Shown: positions 28,801 to 33,870, counted from the first letter of the stretch. The stretch is 64,000 nt of DNA from Desulfuromusa sp. (GCA_021647765.1 JAKIUD010000010.1:1-64000), one strand, 5' to 3'. Notes: generated by a model not told the origin, from the sequence alone. Numbers and translations: made by a program.

Positions 28801-29081
28801 AGATGTTTTCTGATCGTTTGATCAAAACTAACGCAAGGGTGCTCAACTACGATCCATCTTTCATCGTCAACGACTATAGCTCTGAAAACAGCATGTTACG
28901 GAGTGTGTACAAACAACTGCAACTCTCGGTAGATGCGCGAGATCTATATCGGTATGACTTATTATCCTGGCTGCATACTACTTCTTCAAATGACGTTCTC
29001 ACTATGCAAGGGGATGGTTTGGGAATAAGTGAAGAGGATGAGCTGGTCAATATTAATGATGTGGTTATTGTGACCGAGTGA
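10809..29081 (+). CDS. Giant two-partner-secretion exoprotein (TpsA), LktA/filamentous-haemagglutinin-type adhesin, 6,090 aa
   Basis: One uninterrupted 18.3-kb frame starts after AAGGAAGG. Residues 1-42 form an extended signal peptide with two cysteines, a basic patch and the hydrophobic core ending V-W-A-A. Residues ~43-270 are a TPS secretion domain with the N-P-H-G-I motif (130-134) and N-V-G-A-L-T-L. Residues ~280-4200 are Gly/Ala/Val-rich degenerate repeats (G-A-G-G-G-x-A-G-V-G-G-x, then x-A-Y-I-G-x-x-A-x-V) that should form a long beta-helix, with Asp-rich loops (DADGNPLDADGN). Residues ~4279-4318 and ~4338-4488 are heptad-like coiled coils. The C-terminal part keeps filamentous-haemagglutinin-like strands. 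Its TpsB partner follows 37 bp downstream. Function is probably adhesion or cell-cell contact. No toxin domain was recognised at the C-terminus. Confidence 0.88.
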   Translation: MRKSDCGQCKGIFAGINASKQKGFVVIFTLCHFFFANFVWAAEIIIDGKTATSLSVNSNITDVTTATIHGNTGFNSFSTFNVGHGDVVNLHLPGATSNLMNLVHSERTTINGILNSIKAGHIGGNVFFANPHGIIIGSQGVVNVGALTLTTPTQSFMDGFFDSQGNPVQASVDMFIDGTNPLQHGALISIEGKVNAVGAISLSADNISNGGVIASGASFSGTAPDFQDVVNVNNLQSASKIEVVGGDIYIRAENDVLVSGTIVANGVGATNAAGNIDISGQQITLSSGAEVLSYNDDAATRAGHIRIAAAALDSHEDIVVLESSAASVAITDATLRGGAIDISAESSVAAKAEGIPIELLADAALIDVSSAASVELLDSEITTETGALTVRSTSTVTADATAEASSILLPVSGDAAVATSIVDSSAVAHIGGNTKLDLAQELDLSSDNVVTVNTTADGTTGGDFAAGGSAAVTVIKRSESKAYIDGNAELINQPAIRISAQSLNNITTLAKSTSKGATENSDDTKDNLDKYGPETAETDDQGASKVTLAGALAVTDLSNATTQAYVDLTTKDGTNAQTDMGALSISAESLSNTSAKADASATEGDIGVGVAVAVNIGNETNQAYIGSASEITAHGVNVEAAMKDYTPDSGEADNASSSSAEAISGAGGKNVGVAGAVGLNVAVNTTDATIDSGANVDAGGDVSLISTNNTESTAKASPTVKNSGGDTPAAVGVGASVGMNVAVNTTTSEVADGAILSNAGTTSITAVSEHKIDTTVEGGASGSKVSITPLAAVTVAVNTTTARLGSGSVTDVDTLNVSATNKSAVSTEAKGQTAGDNIAIGASLGLTTAVDTVTATTERDITATGKVAFNAESVASSSTTATASATGGKKADENGDAETGGSVDEQIASQKSASNNAAAAGGDSATGELAKADDKTADNKPKAETKEGGVSVAAGIAANVGVNTTEASIGVGRTISSSGGEVALTTINQNDTSAIVDGSQVDGGSTNVGVGAAVALNVGATTNTAVVKDNTEIDSVGLTVSARTNADGADTQTSTSTAKATSGAGASNVGVAGSLGLNVAVNTTSAYVAGDSNSDMTTANINAGGGDVTLETQNNTEANAEADAVVKMTGDEAAVGVGVSAAVNVAVNTVRAEVENDVTLTHAGAMTIASEADHSMTTKATGGASGAKVSVTPLIAVSVAVNNTKARLGTGTGTNLSGGLTVSAIQTNEVTTTTKGQTSGDVAVGASLSVGVASDTVLASVERDITSSTSVDLDATSKTTIKTEATASAKGAAGEEKDENGEQKAGTSTDDQVDDQLSFGKGKAGDKADGIEAVKAETPETETPDTKNPEDDGKKEGPKKVSVAAAIGVGVAENKVSAQIADNVTIATSGVVSVDAATDTNYTTTASGEAKSDDVGVGAAVALTVTRNQTIASIGSGASVSGATDISLTSDSKQNRDEDYLTAMSAESVAGASGGEVAVAGSLAVVANFNETRASIGDGADIDATGDVTVTSEDTSKIAAQARAGAVSTGDKSKAGVGASFAVLYANNDNIAAVGYDANGDAALTTVDAKSLTVKAKKNRVEFNPIDLDYKNFSFDSLDPSTYLGSNNFYTEAIAGAAAKGNAAVAGAFAINVFDNTTEAYVGKNAFINTTGTQTDNADGETLGVEIDSSADIQAIAFTGAVAGAKKAGVGVSLTNITNLDKTRAYIGEGATVNSNGAGAGVKVDAAATQTLVNIGVSGSAATGSTAVSGVLGLVTSINDTEAAIRDGATVSSENDLSVTALNNSNTVMIAGGVAVGKSAGVGGTVAVNVNLNKTTAKIGQEVTTDAQQATTVGADADETSVAVVVAGTGGGKAGVAGAFSFNVIKTDTQAKIEEGAWVNQNVTSNEDSVIVTATDDTVAVGLTGAGGGGGDAGVGAALDTTVIVKTVKAYLADATAGRTTDVNAAKEVSINADSSEVVTSLTAGFAGGGKAGVGGAVSVAVIVNDVQAYIGKDATVDSDGNVLVNAEDDMVAVMVAGSAAGGGQAGVGGSLAVATLLGSTKAYIGEGATVNARGNGDSATVISGAAEQSGATTVGFDADVDNSISEDDIVNDDGTAVAAVETEEIRGLSVTASNREVLTTTVASGAGGGSAGVAATVNANVIATTAEARIDSGAQINQDNSAAASDQVVRVKALDETVLVNIAGAVGGGGTAGVGAAGNIGVIAKTINAKVGNSTLINANNGFDLSANSTDVTVTGTLGFGGGGTAGVGGAVGAIVFANSTTAEVEDGADASEAAQINVSHGDLAISATEFSSLTTATGGGAGGGTAGVGGSLVVVVNASSTKARIGNYAETNASGTTAVQATSTENVNTVTVAGAGGGAAGVSGAVGIKVVISDTEAGIGDNAQVNQDSAYDDANQSVDVKATDTIVIVGIGGAGAGGGAAGVGGTADVTVALNTTKAYIGKNALVDAEKDVRVDASSAKYVNSVTIAGAGGGAAGVAGAFGVISVGSLLDGESSGGMEVTQEVRDADGNPLDADGNIVAVDDEGIPLDSNDEIAYENVSTQEYADGQTTKSSIVDSDGNNMLGSSERSTSTANTLDSYASKLAISARLSDDPNNIPTMNTSAYIDSGAQVDAGGDVVVKAEDKSLAIMFSGAGAGGGAAGVAGSLGVTLLHDSASAYIADGARVDAGGLISVDADTSENVYNVGVTGSGAGAAAVDGAVVVNVVSSDTDAFIGDADINQNIVGDEVSVTANSSSNIATMGGSGGGAGAASVGGVLGTNVLEKDTKAYISSGAEVGANDLVSVKAASVENLISGGVSIRGAGAAAVSAVVSANVAANKTQAAIGDDLNDNFDTLGGTVNSGGNVDLSATDDTLIVAVSAVGNGAGAAGVGVNVGANVISNQTHAYVADNSTVNASGDSAATMDVYTGTVDVDIPSALPEAPVGESGDVDVDNDGVADGNISGQADFSVSAEGDDNNAGADSQVNTGVAPKDDQDGDIVATTGMGSKNTESARGLSVTAVSNQKVVSTTIGVAGAGAAAVTGSFSTNVITTETSAAIGDNTTINSDPTAAGDVRLNAADNTFMVQVSGTVAGAGAAAVSGSIDTAVVAKTTHATIGDATINAADFEVKAISSTDLYTVTTNVSIAGAAGVGAAAGVQVVTNETIASIGSDADISATGDLGAKAEEDTDLLITTVAGSGGIAAVSGGVSVAVIDNTTKAIVEAGSAQLDAGGITEVSADSSEKIVSVTGSAAGGGVGVAGSVATQVVSSETVAAIGDGAQVNQRNSAGATQDVIVKAQDRVEIDGAAGTAAIGIAGFGGTADISIVKNTTTASIGDSTNIDAGRDILVQADSTKNVSSNTIAASLTGVVGVGGAVSLITIGSALDSDSQATINDDESGNSTSAYLDDKASEDKVSGELGDSEHVQSIKTDVAAKSTSVSVAGDLDATSASDKTQASIGANATINAGNDVTVSALDRSKIEIVTGGLAAGGVAGIGGAAGIGIKKSTTEAFIGSGTEIDADGDVAVNATAEDVDSAGSKITALGAAAGYIGIGAAVAYLDSNNTTTAALADDVSINTADDVSISANEDINLTANAVGAAGGAGAIGGSYARAKATGSVTAATGSGVDVGQNGTNARTLTVEATGSDMVYANSLAGAAGIYSGSGAVATAANDSVVSASTGADNTVYLDGEMVVNAKATPQAKAISGAVAFSVVGSVGASIATARVKPTVIATLGTDNNITASSLTVSATKNLISTAPSAEANAVGASGGLLLGVSATSSTAEDESNVTATVADGSTITTTGETTVVATSNSKQMAGVAGLNAGFLAVGANIADATSNATTLASLGDDVEVLGASLTVQASGNDKNYANSIAGSGGVISGQAAIARTTTNSTTSATTGSGSKNRAIKVGTFNVDANHTSNFDSTIDSLNAAIVGASGSFAFNNSHADVNATVGASGYVEADSIHLSADNNVYKNAVKLDDERTWNLTAGSGGAIDAPAVISDTEIVNSTNVRVEENSALYQNSNDVPGDFEIRATNNVDAYDKVKLDSGGLVSVASAQSNITADQVDASVQIGHDATLIAVEDLDIQTYAQGTVSTQTSADAYGLAGAPSGQSISHYKANNSIAVGQNAYLFARNDVSLKAGSANNISVAAQTDLWNKTAFPISTNPKADAIAEADATISIGVLADVAAAHDVNLWAERGNQSANISGVGKDIYRETAGEVVSGISNLFGGDDVSFDIPVEGDKATGGTTQVQVDGSASAGVENRKFVRINADGTFDFDGTTLNEQLGEFELTSISIAGNILDRIEKLKRLKSDYAGDATAVAAYESEINFLQFKLVELGLDDPNNPGFAGNAGMSPIAAIDDQITVFDGEITTLEGEISTLENQQSDYTTDLANKEGEITAANDRLADIDTEQAAIQDDIDALDPADADYVTDRAALEADLLVLTNEENTLNDTTIPILETERDGINTDLADVNSDLNSTNDELSNVNDYVDNLNDERADLASDASNFEIPDGPTAYQLTLPDIVAKVGDVNIKADSLTGSGSFAAEGYAQIEIANDSRFYLEFNELTIPSDAGGRVLLNNVDVSAASSSASTDLIEGLNSVKGQANFSAVVTHANSTNEPEILITSSYDPLAPKPALDSDGNDLDQDSPEYLYYNGPAPDITFTGDVSNLRGSFAVNSNAGSIIVDSGVNIHAGTIDISTRNGDIIQSYTDDFRVAGGDPAGLFDDADLEPGSIVANGSIFMAARYLNINGTIQSGMPDWGVSIPATVTLDNGSNGSWSLAQANADYAAKVAAGTLSPGDELYQVTNATTVFSETVADAEWNLIDVFYNALTGQMEVSGAAVMGGYVNLYGQIINTAWTTDTNPDLSVTDATYMGNSGKIRALDGYGRIKIENDSSLEVVLNVLDTGSGVAGKISITNIKSIGSDNVPLLERTEYTLVDDQINIKSGDLVLQGDGSMDYAAYGENLVAGRSTEYNPQAGLRYSWTTGESEETISYYRYWSRSFFGLSALTVDSSMDKYKLSGPITLSSEILENGAYLTDGDSGTNGLNNLDSYGYNSEIVSLDTPVKTETDSWSKCDWWLCLTSQYFMEFNVREGSKTVSTHSLAADYPIAIEFIGQNEGVIDIDSVGNVVVNGNITNRVGDMSISSGGSITQSNTNVMLSSDSLTLNANTGIGDVTSDLTLNIHDGGVLNAVTASGDIRITETSGDIIIANATTSEGTVSLTTEDSLLMSGDSSLVMGDYVNLTAENGSIGTDSQAFNVTVGIPTATENVANFGLEALSRDNINIVQQGGGDLYLVAVESQQGDVSIDAGAGQIIDNNSAQYADIRTIEELEALWQEMRLQGQDALDKVDDTVATYENSKTQNYKNYWRMRLNDNGTTDTADDSYAAYDPNYEYVLTDVQRTSLADYYTAQGADVDQKLDEYVQSKTDEYFFLHEEVGGLNDGAYDAYYSYAATTEEAKAFADKVQWSDEQLRLGMTPGMLKEVTDTRIAIEEPNVKGNSVTLISGDNIGSAAAPVYIAVTDDLTADTPEAQDARLALMTAERADIETIYNANGVDIDGFNITQRDTLDISMDATNGVFDASAGGYVYIGSEGSINLVNLDAQGDVRIKVAEGISVADTAGGVRISGDSLILEAANGGIGSADNMFEINLNSTAADPVLTVRADGDIYILESANDIYVDSIYSRNDVYLETPASIFDAIADSYETNIRSNSIYLTAGGSIGTFDNYVEIGVNPNGFFSADAVTGLYVSSVNQPLNIGEVTSVAGDISLSSANSMGLGVVSTAGGGTVTLVSTGGSIENTLAPGEINIDAAGSTLILQAQTSVGAGTPLETRVAQVEVSLGGEGEANIHEADDLILGTSQAPEGTINLVAEGNIVSAITGSQVGVIKNLSLDAAGGQIHVAEARVSNLMTVKADEIRLGNVINPDGTGPLHFNVGGHSMADMVRIGASSQLPIIFDHVSADYFYLNAWVDNLVLNDTFIGSYADINNNRYQVIVDNKNKVLHSADVQLYTGLSPFYLEMFSDRLIKTNARVLNYDPSFIVNDYSSENSMLRSVYKQLQLSVDARDLYRYDLLSWLHTTSSNDVLTMQGDGLGISEEDELVNINDVVIVTE
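12798..15185 (+). repeat. Tandem super-repeat (two units of 398 codons) inside the TPS exoprotein
   Basis: Unit 1 begins at 12798 with S-G-A-G-G-K-N-V-G-V-A-G and unit 2 at 13992 with S-G-A-G-A-S-N-V-G-V-A-G, a period of 1,194 bp. The order of sub-motifs is the same in both: G-L-N-V-A-V-N-T-T, then G-G-A-S-G-x-K-V-S-x-T-P-L, then K-G-Q-T-x-G-D, then x-E-R-D-I-T, then a Lys/Glu/Asp-rich linker with D-E-N-G, then V-S-V-A-A. A partial third start (G-A-S-G-G-E-V-A-V-A-G) follows near 15217. DNA identity has drifted, so the duplication is old. Confidence 0.7.
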
Positions 29082-29118
29082 TTTTTTTGCCATTGGTAAT
29101 AATATTTAAGAGGTTGAT

Positions 29119-30795
29119 ATGAAGAAAGCTCGGTTTGCCCTGTTTATCTTGGTCTGTTTGGCAGCGACAACGGTGTCTGCCATAGGCCTCCAGAATGCTG
29201 ATCCGGGCACCATTCAGAAACATTCGGGAGATGTGGAGGAGTATTACCGTCTTGAAAAGCGGTTGAAGAAGGAGGCTTCTCCTGATGAAAAACCTCAGAT
29301 TGAGGACAAAACTGGCGGAAAACCAGTTGAAAAACATCCGAACGAAACCAGGATCGCCATTAAATCGATTGTGACTGACGAATCTGAAATTCTGTCTGCG
29401 GAGGAAATCAGGCAGATTACAGCAACCTATGAGGGGAAGGAGCATACCATCAACGATCTTTTCGAGATGGTGGGTAAGCTCAACGACCTCTACCGCAGCA
29501 AGGGGTTTATAACCGCTAAAGCGTTATTACCACCTCAAAAAGTCGAGGCGGGTGTGGTTAGAATCCGTTTGGTGGAAGGGCGGGTTGGCGATGTTCTGGT
29601 GGAGGGGAATGAACATACGAAAGAGTCTTTCTTCCTTCGCAATGTTTCTCTGAAAAGAGGGGACTTGGTCAGGTTGGATGTTTTGGAAAAAGACCTAGCT
29701 TACTTCAATGCTGTTAACGATGTGAAGATACAGGCAACGTTGAAGCCCGGAGAACAGCCCGGAGAAACCAATTTGGTGCTCAAAGCTGTGGAACCACCCA
29801 ATTACGAGCTCAGCATCCTTGCCGATAACGCCGGTACAGAAACTGTTGGCAGAGAGAGAATCGGTCTGAAGCTTGCTGACTTTAGCCTCTTCGGTTACCG
29901 GGATCCTTTAACCCTATCCGGGTATGTTTCGGAAGGGACGCGTACCGTTTTTGCCGGGTACAGTTTTCCTCTTAATGCTTTGGGAACAAGGATTTCTGCC
30001 GGTTATGAATTTAACCGAGTTGATATCCAGTCCGGGCCCTTCGCCGATCTGGACGTTGGTGGAGACTCGTACTCTTATAATATTAATCTCAACCACCCCC
30101 TTATTTTCAGCTCTGCTTTTACAATGAATCTTTTTGCAGGATATCAGTACAACAATTCAACCACTGACTTTGCAGGGGTGACTATCTCCCGAACCGAAAT
30201 TGATTCTGTCCCGCTGGGTTTTGATTTTAAATTGCTTGACGAATATGGTCTTTGGTACTGCCGTAATACGTTTACCCCTGGAAGCGAAAGGGGTGGAGAG
30301 AATCAGAACTTTTTCCTATATAATCTGGATCTGGTCAGAACACTGATCCATACAAGTCAAGTTTTCACGATTATTCGTGGTCGTGCACAGCTGTCTGATC
30401 ATCACCCTCTGGCTTCCACAGAACAGTTTCAGGTTGGAGGTCTGAGCTCGGTCAGAGGTTACCCCGAGGGATTCCTTGTGGGGGATGAGGGCTATTTTCT
30501 TAGTGCAGAACTTAAATTTCCTTTGCCATGCACCGACAAGGTAATGTTTGGTTCCTCTTTACGGGAAAGCCTCAAGGGATCTATTTTTGTTGACCATGGT
30601 GCGGCTTTTCCCTATAAGGGCAACGGAATGTCAAGCAGTCGTGAAGATTTTATCACCGGTGCTGGTGTTGGACTTTCCATGAATTTCTCCCGATACCTGA
30701 CCGGTAGGATCGATTTGGGTTTCCCCCTTGCAAAACACGGACAAGACATCGATTCGTTTCAAATTCACTTTACTCTGCAGTCGATGGTTTTTTAA
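29119..30795 (+). CDS. TpsB outer-membrane transporter (ShlB/FhaC/HecB family)
   Basis: The 558-residue protein has a signal peptide cleaved near residue 21 (T-V-S-A). A charged linker is followed by two POTRA domains (about residues 75-245), with Y-R-S-K-G-F-I-T-A-K-A-L-L-P-P-Q and V-R-I-R-L-V-E-G-R-V-G-D-V typical of POTRA_2. A 16-strand barrel of the BamA/TpsB type (~250-558) follows. It includes S-V-R-G-Y-P-E-G near residue 446, the conserved loop-6 VRGY motif, and ends in phenylalanine as outer-membrane barrels do. It would recognise the TPS domain of the upstream 6,090-residue protein and move it across the outer membrane. AAGAGG at 29108-29113 precedes the ATG. The two genes form an operon. 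Confidence 0.92.
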   Translation: MKKARFALFILVCLAATTVSAIGLQNADPGTIQKHSGDVEEYYRLEKRLKKEASPDEKPQIEDKTGGKPVEKHPNETRIAIKSIVTDESEILSAEEIRQITATYEGKEHTINDLFEMVGKLNDLYRSKGFITAKALLPPQKVEAGVVRIRLVEGRVGDVLVEGNEHTKESFFLRNVSLKRGDLVRLDVLEKDLAYFNAVNDVKIQATLKPGEQPGETNLVLKAVEPPNYELSILADNAGTETVGRERIGLKLADFSLFGYRDPLTLSGYVSEGTRTVFAGYSFPLNALGTRISAGYEFNRVDIQSGPFADLDVGGDSYSYNINLNHPLIFSSAFTMNLFAGYQYNNSTTDFAGVTISRTEIDSVPLGFDFKLLDEYGLWYCRNTFTPGSERGGENQNFFLYNLDLVRTLIHTSQVFTIIRGRAQLSDHHPLASTEQFQVGGLSSVRGYPEGFLVGDEGYFLSAELKFPLPCTDKVMFGSSLRESLKGSIFVDHGAAFPYKGNGMSSSREDFITGAGVGLSMNFSRYLTGRIDLGFPLAKHGQDIDSFQIHFTLQSMVF

Positions 30796-30815
30796 CGTGA
30801 TAAACCAAATGTGAG

Positions 30816-30946
30816 AGTGTGTAGGGAGTGAAGGCGGTGATTATGATCAGTTTCGACTACCAACGGATATGAATGTGGGCAGTGATGGGAACCTGTTCGT
30901 CGTAGATCTCGATAATGACTGGATTCGGAAGCTTGGCAATGAATAA
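30816..30946 (+). pseudogene. NHL-repeat protein remnant
   Basis: The frame ending at TAA 30944-30946 reads L-P-T-D-M-N-V-G-S-D-G-N-L-F-V-V-D and D-W-I-R-K-L-G, which is one blade of an NHL beta-propeller. It is closed upstream by a stop near 30813 and has no start codon of its own, so it is a leftover fragment of a larger gene. It sits just after tpsB. Confidence 0.55.
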
Positions 30947-31050
30947 CCCCGCCGCAAGCAGCGGGGTATCAACAGCCCGCAACCTTTGTTGGGTCGCGCA
31001 GTAAACTGCGGGGTATTGACCCTCATTTGCAAATAAAATATTCCACAGTG
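30947..31050. repeat. Hairpin-rich block (30947-30966 and 30990-31020)
   Basis: CCCCGC (30947-30952) pairs with GCGGGG (30961-30966) across an 8-nt loop. Downstream, GGGTC, then CGCAGT-AA-ACTGCG, then GACCC forms a second nested hairpin near 30990-31020. There is no clear T-run after either. The block resembles the palindromic, dispersed extragenic repeats common in these genomes. It may end transcripts from both tpsB (plus) and comM (minus). Confidence 0.45.
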
Positions 31051-31066
31051 CAAAATCCTTCTAACT

Positions 31067-32596
31067 TCACCCCACCTTCCGATCCATCCCCCGATACTGA
31101 ATCGCTTCCGCCAGGTGCACTTGCTTGATATTTTCCTCTCCTGCCAAATCAGCAATCGTCCGTGCCACTTTGAGAATCCGGCTGTAACTGCGGGCTGACA
31201 TGCCGAGCTTATCCACTACCATTTCCAGAAGTTTTTGTCCGGCATCATCAACCGGACAGAATTCACGGATATGACGGGTGGCCATAGCGGCATTGGCGTG
31301 GAGGCCGTAGGGGGCAAGCCGTTCTCTTTGGATGACGCGTGCCGCTTCAACACGCTCCCGAATCACCGCGGAGGATTCTCCATTCTTCAGATCATCCAGC
31401 TCTTTATGGGCAACCCGTGGGACATCGACGTGGAGGTCAATCCGATCGAGTAACGGGCCAGAAAGTTTGTTGCGGTAGCGGTGGAGCATCGGCGGGGTGC
31501 AGGTGCAGTCGTGCTGCGGGTCTCCGAGAAAGCCGCAAGGACAGGGGTTCATTGCGGCAACCAGCATAAAACTTGCCGGATAGGTGAGGCTTAAGGCGGC
31601 GCGACTGATACAGACTTGTCCGTCTTCTAACGGTTGGCGCAACATTTCGAGGACATTCTTTTTGAATTCTGGGAATTCATCGAGAAATAAAATTCCCCGG
31701 TGGGCGAGGGAGACTTCACCTGGGCGGGGGCAACTGCCGCCGCCGATAAGTCCGGCATCAGAAATAGTGTGGTGCGGTGAGCGGAACGGGCGTTGCCGTA
31801 CCAGAGCATTTTTGCGTGAAAGGAGTCCGGCAACTGAATGGATTGTGGTCGTTTCCAGAGCTTCTTCAAAAGAAAAATCGGGGAGAATGGTTGGTAACCG
31901 ACGAGCCAGCATGGTTTTGCCACTACCGGGTGGACCAGACATCAGGATATTGTGGGCTCCAGCAGCGGCAACTTCCAGAGCTCTTTTGACATGCTCCTGA
32001 CCACGGACTTCGGCAAAATCTTCACCATCGGGGGATGAATCCCGATTTTGGAGGTTGTGTTGGGTTTGGTAGGGAATGAATTGCTGTTCCCCATTGATCA
32101 GGGCAACGACTTCGCCTAAATCGCGTACAGCATAGACTTTCGGCCCTGCGACGATGGCTCCCTCTTCGGCGTTATCCATCGGTACCAGCAGCGAGTAATC
32201 ACCCCAGTCACGGGCAGCTACGGCAATCGGTAAGACGCCACGTACTGGTTTGATTTGTCCATCGAGGGAAAGTTCGCCCAGGAGAATAAAGTTTTTGAGG
32301 TTGTCAGCATTCACCACCCCGGTCGCACAGAGGAGACCGATGGCGATAGGTAGATCGAAAGCGGTTCCATCTTTGCGGATATCAGCGGGAGCAAGATTGA
32401 TGGTGATGCGCCGGGCGGGGAAGTCGTAACCGGAGTTCTTGATGGCTGACTTGACCCGGTCTTTACTCTCTTTAACTGCACCTTCCGGGAGCCCGACGGT
32501 GGAAAATTGTGGTAAGCCTTGAGCAATATCAACTTCTACCTCAACCGGATAAGCATCGATCCCAATCAGTGCTCCAGAAATAACTTTTGCGAGCAT
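31067..32596 (-). CDS. comM: ComM / YifB-family Mg-chelatase-like AAA+ ATPase (intact copy)
   Basis: The 509-residue protein has the family's three parts. A Lon-protease-like N-terminal domain (1-~170; G-L-P-Q-F-S-T-V-G-L-P) is followed by an AAA+ core with Walker A G-P-P-G-S-G-K-T near residue 220 and Walker B G-I-L-F-L-D-E-F near 295. A cysteine cluster, C-P-C-G-F-L-G-D-P followed by C-T-C, comes next, and then the C-terminal Mg-chelatase-like helical domain. ComM is known to be a hexameric helicase that promotes branch migration during natural transformation. Its last third is duplicated twice near 5.3 and 7.8 kb. It follows trxB on the same strand after a strong hairpin. Confidence 0.92.
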   Translation of the reverse strand: MLAKVISGALIGIDAYPVEVEVDIAQGLPQFSTVGLPEGAVKESKDRVKSAIKNSGYDFPARRITINLAPADIRKDGTAFDLPIAIGLLCATGVVNADNLKNFILLGELSLDGQIKPVRGVLPIAVAARDWGDYSLLVPMDNAEEGAIVAGPKVYAVRDLGEVVALINGEQQFIPYQTQHNLQNRDSSPDGEDFAEVRGQEHVKRALEVAAAGAHNILMSGPPGSGKTMLARRLPTILPDFSFEEALETTTIHSVAGLLSRKNALVRQRPFRSPHHTISDAGLIGGGSCPRPGEVSLAHRGILFLDEFPEFKKNVLEMLRQPLEDGQVCISRAALSLTYPASFMLVAAMNPCPCGFLGDPQHDCTCTPPMLHRYRNKLSGPLLDRIDLHVDVPRVAHKELDDLKNGESSAVIRERVEAARVIQRERLAPYGLHANAAMATRHIREFCPVDDAGQKLLEMVVDKLGMSARSYSRILKVARTIADLAGEENIKQVHLAEAIQYRGMDRKVG

Positions 32597-32626
32597 TCTT
32601 CCCCCCCCTGTATGTAGGTTATTTAA

Positions 32627-32672
32627 ACTGAAGGCGGTCAGGCTGAAAGTTTAAAACCTGACCGCCTTCAGT
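32627..32672. terminator. 16-bp perfect hairpin between trxB and comM
   Basis: ACTGAAGGCGGTCAGG (32627-32642) is perfectly inverted at 32657-32672 around a 14-nt loop. Read on the minus strand it follows the trxB stop by ~16 nt and is followed by TTTAAATAA, a weak U-tract. It most likely ends or attenuates trxB transcription before comM. Confidence 0.65.
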
Positions 32673-32687
32673 CTTGTTTTGCTGACC

Positions 32688-33626
32688 TTATTTTTGCTGA
32701 TCCAGTTCGGTAATATGTCTTTCTGCCATAAGTGCTGCAACAGCTCCGTCACCAACGGCAGTGGAAACTTGCCTGAGAATGGTTGTGCGATTATCTCCGG
32801 CGACATAAATTCCCGGAACATTGGTTTTAGTATCCTCGCCCGCCTTTACATAGCCATCTTCAGTCAACTCAACCAGGTCCTTAATAAAACCGGTCGTTGG
32901 TGTCACACCAACCGCAACAAACATCCCCTGAATTTCAATATTGCGGGTTTCTCCGGTTTGGGTGTCTTTCAGTACTGCTCCGGTTAACCCACTGTTGTCA
33001 GATTCAAAACTGTCAACCACAGAGTTCCAGGCAATTTCTATCTTCTCATTTGCCAAGGCTCTGTCCTGAAGAATTTGTGTGGCTCGCAGTTGATCGCGCC
33101 GGTGAACCAATATCACCTTACTGGCAAAGCGGGTCAAGAACAGAGCTTCTTCAACAGCGGTATCACCTCCACCGATAACCGCAATTGGAACCTCACGAAA
33201 AAAAGCGCCGTCACAGGTTGCACAATAGGAAACTCCCTTGCCAACCAGAGCCTCTTCACCCTCAATGCCCAGCTTTCTTGGAATGGCACCTGTTGCAAGA
33301 ATGACCGCTTTGCAGGTCATTTCCTCACCATCAACAATCAAGGTTTTGGTGTCTCCATTGTCAATTATTTTTTCGACGGTTCCGGTATCGGTTTCGAGAC
33401 CAAATTCAACGCAATGTTCCCGAAAACGTGCCATCAGCTCCGGACCATCAATTCCACCGGGATATCCCGGCCAGTTTTCTACCAGAGTTGTTGTCATCAT
33501 TTGTCCACCCATGATCATTTTTTCCAGGAGCAGTGACTTAAGACGTGCGCGAGAGGCATAAAGCCCAGCGGTCATTCCTGCTGGCCCTCCTCCGACAATT
33601 ATGACATCGTATTCTGCTTTACTCAT
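32688..33626 (-). CDS. trxB: Thioredoxin reductase
   Basis: This 312-residue low-molecular-weight thioredoxin reductase reduces thioredoxin with NADPH through FAD and a redox-active disulfide. Visible features are the FAD-binding G-G-G-P-A-G near residue 13, the C-A-T-C redox centre near residues 137-140, the NADPH motif G-G-G-D-T-A-V-E-E-A followed by H-R-R-D-Q-L-R-A, and the C-terminal F-V-A-V-G and V-A-G-D FAD motifs. The start MSKAEYD at 33626 is chosen over an in-frame ATG 45 bp upstream because AGGAGT precedes it at a normal distance. It is divergent from the next gene. Confidence 0.93.
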   Translation of the reverse strand: MSKAEYDVIIVGGGPAGMTAGLYASRARLKSLLLEKMIMGGQMMTTTLVENWPGYPGGIDGPELMARFREHCVEFGLETDTGTVEKIIDNGDTKTLIVDGEEMTCKAVILATGAIPRKLGIEGEEALVGKGVSYCATCDGAFFREVPIAVIGGGDTAVEEALFLTRFASKVILVHRRDQLRATQILQDRALANEKIEIAWNSVVDSFESDNSGLTGAVLKDTQTGETRNIEIQGMFVAVGVTPTTGFIKDLVELTEDGYVKAGEDTKTNVPGIYVAGDNRTTILRQVSTAVGDGAVAALMAERHITELDQQK

Positions 33627-33870
33627 ATTTTGAACTCCTATCTGAAACAGGTAAAAAAGTTGGTTATTCATATTTGGTGTTTAAAGGTTGGCAGAAAATC
33701 TTCCAGCTTTTTGACCAATATATGAATATATAAATAATCTCAGAGAAATCTACGGCTCTGATTTTTACATCGGATTTATATTCGAAGTCAAATTAGATCC
33801 ATTCTAACCGCTTTATTGAGTTTTAAAATTGATGCAGATAGTATAGATTTGTTGTTTAAAGGACGTTGTC

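Noticed and set aside
10809..29081. Possibility that the giant protein is a CdiA-type contact-dependent toxin with an immunity gene
   Set aside because: No VENN or similar motif and no compact toxin-like C-terminus are visible; the next gene is tpsB, with no small immunity gene between. In most cdi operons cdiB comes first.
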